Of a DNA stretch of 7,885 bases, positions 1 to 7,885 are shown piece after piece (the stretch's first letter is position 1; each line of letters begins with the position of its first letter). A model generated the notes under the pieces. The model was given only the letters and a program-made list of their open reading frames with translations. It was not told where the DNA came from and searched no databases. The position numbers and the translations under genes are program-made. This stretch comes from Propionibacteriaceae bacterium (lineage in GTDB: Bacteria; Actinomycetota; Actinomycetes; Propionibacteriales; Propionibacteriaceae). The stretch is from assembly GCA_009787035.1 (NCBI GenBank), contig WRGV01000032.1:1676-9560 (forward strand), written 5' to 3'.

Positions 1-356
1 TGGGGCGCGAGCTGTCCGTGGCCCACATCGACCGCATAGACGCGCCGTGCGCCGCGGGCCAGCAGCACCTGCGTGAACCCACCGGTGGATGCACCCGCAT
101 CCAGCACCCGCTGTGGCACCACCAGGCCCGTGTCCGCCAGCGCCCCGAGCAGCTTGTGCGCGGCGCGCGACACCCACGGATCCTCGTCCACTTCGATCAG
201 CGCCGCCCCGACCAACTGCGCGGGCTTGGCGGCGGTGCGTCCGTCCACCCGCACGCGTCCCCCGGCGATCAACTCCTGGGCCCGGCTGCGCGAACGGGCC
301 AGGCCGCGCGCGACCAGGGCGACGTCCAGCCGGGTGCGCGGGGTGTCCGGCGTCAT
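1..356 (-). CDS. tlyA: TlyA, 16S/23S rRNA 2'-O-methyltransferase (hemolysin A family), N-terminal 118 residues; 3' part outside window
   Basis: TlyA-family enzymes transfer a methyl group from S-adenosylmethionine to the ribose 2'-OH of C1409 in 16S and C1920 in 23S rRNA; in mycobacteria this is needed for capreomycin sensitivity. Residues about 8-57 form an S4 RNA-binding domain (RLDVALVARGLARSRSRAQ, then GGRVRVDG). The interdomain linker follows, with W61 in EDPWVSRAAHKL. M. tuberculosis TlyA has RAWV at the linker, here DPWV, and the Trp needed for SAM binding is kept. The Rossmann methyltransferase domain begins at about residue 82, with the SAM loop LDAGASTGGF at 85-94 and AVDVGHGQLA after it. 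The family is about 270 residues, so about 150 residues, including the catalytic residues, lie left of the window. The ATG at 356 overlaps the stop of the preceding gene as ATGA. There is no good ribosome binding site, so translation is probably coupled to that gene. The family assignment is secure. Confidence 0.95.
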   Translation of the reverse strand, partial: MTPDTPRTRLDVALVARGLARSRSRAQELIAGGRVRVDGRTAAKPAQLVGAALIEVDEDPWVSRAAHKLLGALADTGLVVPQRVLDAGASTGGFTQVLLARGARRVYAVDVGHGQLAP

Positions 357-538
357 GGCTGTTCTGGTGCTGTCTTGTCGAGGATGGCCCCCAGTGCCTC
401 CTGCGCGCGGCGAAGCCGGTCGTAGCGCTCGGCCAGCGACGTGTCGTCGGGATCGCCAACCGCGGCGATGACGGCATCCACGGCCGCATTCCCGGTGGCG
501 GGCGGGGTCGGCATCATGGGCACGGAATCCTCAGACAT
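353..538 (-). CDS. Conserved actinobacterial small protein, Rv1693-like, unknown function
   Basis: This is a 61-residue protein between the HAD phosphatase and tlyA. It has a Pro/Met-rich, probably flexible start (residues 1-15). An amphipathic helical remainder follows: NAAVDAVIAAV at 17-27, then an acidic stretch and a charged helix around ERYDRLRRAQEALGAILDK. It has no signal peptide, membrane segment or cysteine. A protein of similar size (Rv1693) lies at the same place in M. tuberculosis, and this conserved position is the main reason to accept it as a gene. It starts 21 nt after the phosphatase stop, and its TGA overlaps the tlyA ATG by 4 nt, which fits translational coupling. No clear Shine-Dalgarno precedes the ATG. 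A GAGGA inside the gene could serve a start a few codons downstream, so the exact start is uncertain. The helical C-terminal half might mediate protein contacts, but no function can be assigned. Confidence 0.78.
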   Translation of the reverse strand: MSEDSVPMMPTPPATGNAAVDAVIAAVGDPDDTSLAERYDRLRRAQEALGAILDKTAPEQP

Positions 539-559
539 GGCACCAGCCTAACCGCAGGC

Positions 560-1567
560 TCACCGCACCTGGTCGAGCTGGCGCAGCGCCCCGGCGGAAT
601 CGATGCCGGGATTGTCCCAGCACAGGTGCGCGAGCGCCCACAGCGCGTCCACCTGCTGCGACAGATCATCCAGCCGCCCGTCCAGGCGCGCGACGCCATC
701 CGGCCCCACCGTGGCCGACACCTGTCCGCACCGCCACGCGGACGATGTCTCCATCTGGACGGCCCTGCGCTCGGGCCGCAGCAGATCGGACAGGTCATAC
801 CCCAGTCGCGTCGGACGCTGTTCGGGCACGGCTGCGACCAGTTCGGTCTTGCCGTGTGCCCCCGTCAGGACGAACAGGGAGTCCATCCCCGCGTTCGTCG
901 CGCCCTGGATATCGGTGTCGAGGCGGTCGCCCACCGCGATCGCGTGCGTGGCGCCCAGCCTGCCCGCCATCAGCGTGAACAGCGGCGGGAACGGCTTGCC
1001 CGCCACGCGGACCGTCCGCCCGGGAAAACACGCCTGCAAGGCCGCCACCTGGGCGCCGGCGCCGGGCAGCAGCCCCTCGCTGGTCGGCCGGAGCATGTCG
1101 AGATTGCTCGCATACCAGACGACGCCGTCGCACAGCGCCAGACAGGCCTGCGACACCAGCGGCCAGGACAGATCCGGATCGTATCCCTGGACGATCGCGG
1201 CTGGATGGTCGCCGTTGCGGGTCACCGGACGCAGCCCGACGGCCATGATCTCGCGCGCCAGCGACACGCTGCCCACGACCAGCACCGCGCTGCCGGGGGC
1301 GAGTTCGGACGCCATCAGCGCCGCCACGGCCTGTCCGCTAGTCGCCACGTCCTGCGCCGCCGCCGCAATCCCCATCCGCTCCAGATCGGAGCAGATGACC
1401 TCGGGCTCCCGCGCCGCGTTGTTGGTGATGAATCCGACGCCCTTCGTGCGTGCCCGCAGCTGCGCCAACGTCTGCGGCGCGGACGGCACCGGCACGGGAT
1501 ACCGGTACACCACGCCGTCCAGGTCGAACAGCGCCGCGTCGTAGGCATCGATCACGGCATCAGCCAT
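560..1567 (-). CDS. HAD-IIA (NagD-like) phosphatase, probable glycerol-3-phosphate phosphatase (Rv1692-like)
   Basis: This is a 335-residue cytosolic Mg2+-dependent phosphatase. All four HAD motifs are present. Motif I is FDLDGVVY, with nucleophile D15 and acid/base D17. Motif II is ITNNAAR, with T48. Motif III is K191 in VAGKPFPPLF. Motif IV is GDRLDTDI at 213-220, which binds metal. A C2-type cap (about 75-185) sits between motifs II and III, which defines the NagD-like IIA subclass. About 70 residues follow the core (265-335) and contain several Trp. The M. tuberculosis neighbour-gene equivalent Rv1692 was shown to hydrolyse glycerol 3-phosphate and also has a C-terminal extension; the same substrate here is inference from family and gene order. 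The ATG at 1567 was chosen because GGAGG lies 6 nt upstream and the HAD core begins soon after. A longer reading from 1630 adds 21 Arg-rich residues encoded by the previous gene's DNA. The start overlaps that gene's end by 8 nt. Confidence 0.95.
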   Translation of the reverse strand: MADAVIDAYDAALFDLDGVVYRYPVPVPSAPQTLAQLRARTKGVGFITNNAAREPEVICSDLERMGIAAAAQDVATSGQAVAALMASELAPGSAVLVVGSVSLAREIMAVGLRPVTRNGDHPAAIVQGYDPDLSWPLVSQACLALCDGVVWYASNLDMLRPTSEGLLPGAGAQVAALQACFPGRTVRVAGKPFPPLFTLMAGRLGATHAIAVGDRLDTDIQGATNAGMDSLFVLTGAHGKTELVAAVPEQRPTRLGYDLSDLLRPERRAVQMETSSAWRCGQVSATVGPDGVARLDGRLDDLSQQVDALWALAHLCWDNPGIDSAGALRQLDQVR

Positions 1568-4500
1568 CGATGTCCTCCGCCGGATCCTCCTGTTCGAGCG
1601 TCGGCTGCGAGTCACACGATGCTTCCGCATCGGCTCCGTCGTTCACAGTGGACGCATCGGCCTGCTCTGGCGCATCGCCCAGCTGCCCAGCGGACCGCTC
1701 GGACTGCTCATCCGCATCGTCCGCCGTCTCGGCCGCGCCATCGCCAGGCTCGTCGGCCCCGGAGCCCTCGTCGCCGGACTCGCCATCGGGCTCATCGTCA
1801 GACTCGTCGTCGCCGAATTCGTCAGCCTCAGATTCATCATCGTCCAGCTCATCGTCAGACTCATCGTCATCAGAGTCATCGTCGCCGAACTCATCGTCGT
1901 CAAACTCATCATCGCCGGACTCATCAGCCTCGGACTCGTCGTCATCAGACTCGCCGTCGTCTAGCTCATCGTCAGACTCGTCGTCATCAGACTCGCCGTC
2001 ATCGAACTGATCAGCCTCGGCCCCATCAGCCTCGGACCCATCGTCGTCAGACTCGTCGTCACCGAACTCGTCATCCTCAGACTCATCATCGTCCAGCTCA
2101 TCATCAGACTCGTCGTCATCGAACTGATCAGTCTCGGCCCCATCAGCCTCGGACCCGTCGTCGTCAGACTCGTCGTCACCGAACTGATCAGCCTCGGCCC
2201 CATCAGCCTCGGACCCGTCGTCGTCACCGAACTCGTCATCCTCAGACTCATCGTCGTCAGACTCATCGATCTCCAGCACGACGCCATCGAGGCGCTCCAG
2301 GCGCTCCTCCGCATCCAGCTCGTCCTCGTCGTCCAGCGAAGCGGCCGCGACGAACCACTCGCGCGCCCCGTCCGCGCTTCCCGAGCGCTCCAGCAGATCC
2401 GCATAGGCGTAGCGCAGCCGGGCCTGCCCGGCTCGATCGCCCACCTTCTCGCTGATCGCCTGGCGCAACAGCCGCGACGCCTCATCGCGCTGACCGCAGT
2501 CATCGCGCGCACCCGCCGTTTCCAGCAGTACTTCAACATACTGTTCTGCCGACACATCCTGCTGCGTGACGCCCTGCAACAGCCGCAGCGCGGCCTCCGG
2601 ATGCCCCAGCGCCCGCTCGCAATCGGCCATCACCGGGATGTAGTCCGCATCGCCGGTCATCCGGTGCAGCGTCCGATATTCGTTCAGCGCCGTCGCATAG
2701 TCCTCGACGGCGTACGCGGTTTCGGCCACGGCCTCCCGCACCGCGGACAGCCGTGGCGCCAAGTCGCGCGCCGACAGCGCATGCTCCAGCGCGGCCTCCG
2801 GATCGCTGTCCACGAGTTGCGCAGCCAGCAGCAGATCCTGCTTCACCGAATCAGCATTCGCCCTCGGCAGGCCCCGCAGCTGCCCCATCACATAGCTGGG
2901 CAGCCTCGGCTCGTCTGCCGCCGGTCGGGACGGACGACGCACCTCGCGCGGCTCACGGTCCTCGCCTTCCTGCGGACGCGGGCCCGCCTCACGACGGTCG
3001 TCCCACCGATTGCGTCCGCCCTCGCGCCGATCGCCGTAGCGATCGGGCTGCCGACGTCCCCCGTCCGAGTCCGGACGCTCCTGCCAGCGGTTCGTCCCCC
3101 GTTCGCGGGACGCATCCGGCTCCCCAGCGCCGAATCGGCCGCTCTCGCCGTACCTGCGGTCGTCGCCGCGCGGCGCACCGTGACGCTCATCCCGGCGATC
3201 GCCGTAGCTTCGAGGCTCGTCGCCGCTGTGTTGCCGACGATCCGAACCCCCACGGGTCGGATGATCCGACTGCCACTTCCGGTCGTGCCAGTCGCCGCTT
3301 CGCTCTCCACCCCGGCTCGGATGATCTCGGTCCGCACGCGGACGGAATCCCTCACCGCCGTCACGTCGACGATCGAACCCCCGGCGATCACCCGCTTGCG
3401 ATCGCGGCGCGCGGCGATCGTCTCCGCTCGACCGTTCCCATCGATTCTCGCGCGCAGCACCGTCTGTGTCCGGCCGTTGCGAACGCTCTGCGTCCGCGCC
3501 AGCCCAACGGCCCTGACGAGGACCCCGATCCCGATCCGAACCAGCCCAACGATCCTGACGCGGAGCCCTGTCACCATCGGAACCAGCCCAACGGCCCTGA
3601 CGAGGACCCCGATCCCGATCCGAACCCGCCCAACGATCCCGACGCGGACCGTCGTCTCGCCTGGGACCATCCGATCCCCGGCCACTGGGGTGTTCAAACC
3701 GTCTCACACCATCGCGATCGCCGCCGTCACGGGCCGACCAGCCCGAACCGCCACGATCGTTGCGGTCCCAGCTTCCTCCGCCGGACCCGCGTCGTTCTTC
3801 ACCAGTGGACGCCGGGCGATACCTTCCGCCCGATCCCTCGCGGCCGCCAGCACTGAAGCCCCGGCCTCCCGAGTTGCGCAGCCTGTCACGATCCGGCCCC
3901 GAACCTCTGCGGTCCGAACCGCTCCGCTCGGAATCTCGCCAGCCCGGACGATCACCGTCACGGCGCTCCGGACGGGAGTCCCGAGACTGCGACCGCCCCT
4001 CGTCCATCCGGCCAGATCCCTCTCGGTCCCAGCGCTGCCGCGAAGCCCCGCTGCCAGACCGCCCCGGACCATGTCCATACGACGACCCACCGGCAGACCG
4101 ATCCCACGACCCGTGCGAGCGACTCGCAAATCCGTGGCCCTGCGACCTCGACGCCTCGCGTCCGCCCTCAGAACCAGACTCTGCATCGCTGCGCCAACCC
4201 GAACCCGAACGTTGGCCGCTCTGCCCGTAACGATCAGATCCTCCGCGCGAACTGAAACCACGCCCTTGGCTGCCGTGTTCGCTCCCGCGCCCCGACCACC
4301 TCGGACGATCTCCACTGCGACCGGCATCGCCGGCTCCCGCACGTCCCGCACCACGATATCCGGAGCCGCCATTGCCCCGGGCCGAACCGCGGCCCTCACC
4401 ATCCGAGGACCGACCACGGTCTGCGCGATCCCCGCGACGCTCACCCGCGCCACCAGAATCGCCTCGGTCGCCCCAGCGACCACCAGACTCACGCCTGTCC

Positions 4501-4613
4501 TGCCATCCGCCGCGCTCACCGCGCGCGGAATTGTGCCAGCCAGACCTCGAAGATCCTCTCGAATCCCGTCCGTCTCGCCGGCCGTCCTGGCTACGCCCCG
4601 TCGACTCCGCCAC
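1560..4613 (-). CDS. Actinobacterial TPR protein (Rv1691-like core) with giant Arg/Gly/Ser-rich N-terminal arm and acidic repeat tail
   Basis: This 1017-residue protein has three blocks. Residues 1 to about 560 are low-complexity and rich in Arg, Gly, Ser and Asp, with scattered Trp, Tyr and Phe and many RGG, GRG and SDRDR motifs; they include four 14-residue repeats at 327-382. Residues about 573-782 are a helical TPR-like domain, with signatures such as DPEAALEHALSARDLAP, ADCERALGHPEAALRLL, ARLRYAYADLLERSG and AERLERLDGVVLE. From 783 to about 950 the chain is almost only Asp, Glu, Ser and Gly, followed by an acidic C-terminus. No signal peptide or membrane segment is seen. The TPR block matches the protein encoded before the HAD phosphatase in other actinobacteria, where Rv1691 is only about 250 residues as I recall. 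The RG-rich arm suggests RNA binding or condensate formation, but that is inference. I prefer the GTG at 4613, which has AGGAAGG 7 nt upstream; GTG at 4616 and GTG at 4640 are alternatives. No biochemical role is established. Confidence 0.9.
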   Translation of the reverse strand: MAESTGRSQDGRRDGRDSRGSSRSGWHNSARGERGGWQDRRESGGRWGDRGDSGGAGERRGDRADRGRSSDGEGRGSARGNGGSGYRGAGRAGAGDAGRSGDRPRWSGRGSEHGSQGRGFSSRGGSDRYGQSGQRSGSGWRSDAESGSEGGREASRSQGHGFASRSHGSWDRSAGGSSYGHGPGRSGSGASRQRWDREGSGRMDEGRSQSRDSRPERRDGDRPGWRDSERSGSDRRGSGPDRDRLRNSGGRGFSAGGREGSGGRYRPASTGEERRGSGGGSWDRNDRGGSGWSARDGGDRDGVRRFEHPSGRGSDGPRRDDGPRRDRWAGSDRDRGPRQGRWAGSDGDRAPRQDRWAGSDRDRGPRQGRWAGADAERSQRPDTDGAARENRWERSSGDDRRAPRSQAGDRRGFDRRRDGGEGFRPRADRDHPSRGGERSGDWHDRKWQSDHPTRGGSDRRQHSGDEPRSYGDRRDERHGAPRGDDRRYGESGRFGAGEPDASRERGTNRWQERPDSDGGRRQPDRYGDRREGGRNRWDDRREAGPRPQEGEDREPREVRRPSRPAADEPRLPSYVMGQLRGLPRANADSVKQDLLLAAQLVDSDPEAALEHALSARDLAPRLSAVREAVAETAYAVEDYATALNEYRTLHRMTGDADYIPVMADCERALGHPEAALRLLQGVTQQDVSAEQYVEVLLETAGARDDCGQRDEASRLLRQAISEKVGDRAGQARLRYAYADLLERSGSADGAREWFVAAASLDDEDELDAEERLERLDGVVLEIDESDDDESEDDEFGDDDGSEADGAEADQFGDDESDDDGSEADGAETDQFDDDESDDELDDDESEDDEFGDDESDDDGSEADGAEADQFDDGESDDDESDDELDDGESDDDESEADESGDDEFDDDEFGDDDSDDDESDDELDDDESEADEFGDDESDDEPDGESGDEGSGADEPGDGAAETADDADEQSERSAGQLGDAPEQADASTVNDGADAEASCDSQPTLEQEDPAEDIDG
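1574..1578 (-). promoter_or_regulatory. Ribosome binding site of the HAD phosphatase
   Basis: GGAGG on the minus strand lies 6 nt before the ATG at 1567, inside the last codons of the TPR gene. It decides the phosphatase start in favour of 1567 over 1630. A second AGGAGG lies about 10 nt further upstream and is too far from the start to be the main site. Confidence 0.8.
1791..2267 (-). repeat. Acidic Asp/Glu/Ser coding repeat region in the TPR protein tail
   Basis: Repeated GA(C/T)GA(C/T)GA(G/C)TC(T/G)-type codons encode about 160 residues of nearly pure Asp, Glu, Ser and Gly. A clearer unit of 20 residues (60 bp) centred on GSEADGAEADQF occurs three times. On the plus strand the units begin near 2004, 2121 and 2181; the last two are in direct tandem and the first is offset by 117 bp (39 codons). 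All spacings are multiples of three, so the repeats keep the reading frame. Confidence 0.9.
3468..3635 (-). repeat. Four tandem 42-bp coding repeats (14-residue RWAGSDRDRGPRQG unit)
   Basis: Four copies with an exact 42-bp period are visible on the plus strand from AGCCCAAC-like landmarks at 3501, 3543, 3585 and 3627. They encode RWAGSDRDRGPRQG and close variants in the Arg-rich arm of the TPR protein (residues 327-382). Copies 1 and 3 are the most alike. Copy 4 is the most diverged, ending AERSQRPD. Confidence 0.9.
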
Positions 4614-4620
4614 CACTCCG

Positions 4621-4627
4621 CCTTCCT
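4621..4627 (-). promoter_or_regulatory. Likely ribosome binding site of the TPR gene
   Basis: AGGAAGG on the minus strand lies 7 nt before the GTG at 4613 and 4 nt before the GTG at 4616. It supports a start here rather than at the GTG at 4640, which has no Shine-Dalgarno in front of it. Confidence 0.6.
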
Positions 4628-4644
4628 CACCGTGCTGCACCTAC

Positions 4645-4675
4645 AGCATAAATGCAAACTCCCTTGCGAGCCTAA
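4645..4675 (-). promoter_or_regulatory. Possible weak promoter of the TPR-HAD-tlyA operon
   Basis: On the minus strand TATGCT (4650-4645) fits the TAnnnT form of an actinobacterial -10 box. TTAGGC (4675-4670) is a poor -35 at 19-bp spacing and falls in the loop of the preceding hairpin. Transcription would begin near 4638, which would leave the GTG at 4640 untranslated and agree with the start at 4613. This is a weak match and may be chance. Confidence 0.25.
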
Positions 4676-4692
4676 GCCCGCAAGGGAGTTTG
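4655..4692 (-). terminator. Hairpin after 5S rRNA, probable rrn operon terminator
   Basis: A perfect 14-bp inverted repeat (arms 4655-4668 and 4679-4692, CAAACTCCCTTGCG and its complement) encloses a 10-nt loop. It begins only a few bases after the 3' end of 5S. Only a short mixed T/A stretch follows it on the minus strand, not a true U-run. It therefore resembles the U-poor terminators common in high-GC bacteria, and termination may be incomplete. Confidence 0.65.
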
Positions 4693-4696
4693 AAAG

Positions 4697-4814
4697 TCCG
4701 GCGGCGTCCTAGTCTCCCACAGGGTCCCCCCTGCAGTACCATCGGCGCTGAGAAGCTTAACTTCCGGGTTCGGAATGGAGCCGGGTGTTTCCCTCTCGCT
4801 ATGGCCACCGAAAC
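4697..4814 (-). rRNA. rrf: 5S ribosomal RNA
   Basis: This is a complete 5S rRNA of about 118 nt. On the minus strand it starts TTTCGGTGGCCATAGCG and ends GGACGCCGCCGGAC, and these ends pair as helix I through CGGTGGC with GCCGCCG (one G-U pair). The internal core CCATTCCGAACCCGGAAG and the TTAAGC that follows it are diagnostic. The ends are set from the helix I pairing and may be off by one or two bases. Confidence 0.97.
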
Positions 4815-4911
4815 GCTATTGAGATGTTACGGCGATGCCCAAGGCGCAGAGCCTTCCAGGCACCCCGACCGTATCTCGGGAACAGCACAGTGGACGCGAA
4901 TATCTTAGTAG
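4815..4911 (-). other. 23S-5S internal transcribed spacer
   Basis: About 97 nt separate the two rRNAs. There is no tRNA and no reading frame. Two short stems can be drawn on the minus strand: AAGGC/GCCTT around a 5-nt loop (4841-4855), and CCCGA/TCGGG near 4870-4890. Both are candidates for rRNA processing structures. The stretch AAGATATTCGCGTCCACTGT resembles spacers seen in other actinobacterial rrn operons. Confidence 0.7.

Positions 4912-7885
<2,974 letters not shown>

Noticed and set aside
1568..1630. N-terminal extension of the phosphatase from 1630
   Set aside because: It would overlap the TPR gene by 71 nt and add 21 Arg-rich residues outside the family. The strong ribosome binding site at 1574-1578 points to 1567.
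1450..2010. A plus-strand Ser/Asp repeat frame resembling a surface serine-aspartate protein
   Set aside because: It is the antisense reading of the acidic tail codons. There is no signal peptide, anchor or ribosome binding site, and the minus-strand gene has conserved neighbours and domains.
1791..2267. Regular repeats that could suggest a CRISPR array
   Set aside because: There are no conserved direct repeats separated by unique spacers. The periodicity is in codons and stays in frame with the TPR gene.
89..2455. A plus-strand open frame of 788 codons, rich in Arg, His, Gln and Pro
   Set aside because: It lies opposite the phosphatase and TPR genes. Its His/Arg/Gln repeats are the reverse complement of the acidic codons, and it shows no family motif. 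High GC and repeats keep the frame open.
2601..4712. A plus-strand open frame of 703 codons
   Set aside because: It is the shadow of the Arg/Gly-rich arm. It runs through the hairpin into the 5S gene, has no domain signature, and no homologous protein is recognised.

Overview
The window is ordinary chromosomal DNA from a high-GC actinobacterium. The protein-coding half is very GC-rich. The 23S rRNA has the longer domain III typical of Actinomycetota, and the 5S sequence is of actinobacterial type. The gene order TPR protein - HAD phosphatase - small protein - tlyA matches Mycobacterium tuberculosis Rv1691-Rv1692-Rv1693-Rv1694 as I recall it. I cannot place the genus; the 5S resembles Propionibacteriales-like sequences, but that is a weak impression from memory.

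Every gene lies on the minus strand, so transcription runs from the right edge to the left. On the right (7885 to about 4912) is most of a 23S rRNA gene, lacking only its 5' end. A spacer of about 97 nt follows, then a complete 5S rRNA (about 4814-4697). A perfect 14-bp hairpin (4655-4692) directly after 5S probably ends the rrn operon.

Downstream and in the same direction is a tight four-gene operon. It begins with a 1017-residue TPR protein that has a huge Arg/Gly/Ser-rich N-terminal arm and an Asp/Glu/Ser-rich repetitive tail (4613-1560). Next comes a NagD-like HAD phosphatase, probably a glycerol-3-phosphate phosphatase (1567-560, 8-nt overlap). A 61-residue conserved small protein follows (538-353). 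Last is tlyA, the rRNA 2'-O-methyltransferase (from 356, 4-nt overlap), which runs off the left edge. By synteny, nadK and recN would be expected beyond the left edge.

The genes connect in two ways. TlyA methylates a cytidine of 23S helix 69 that is itself visible here (C1920 equivalent, position 5889). The operon also starts only about 80 nt after 5S, so read-through from the rRNA operon could contribute to its expression. I found no mobile element, CRISPR array, tRNA or defence system. The two observations most worth checking are the extreme charge-block architecture of the TPR protein and a G in place of the nearly universal bacterial A1067 in the 23S GTPase-associated centre.
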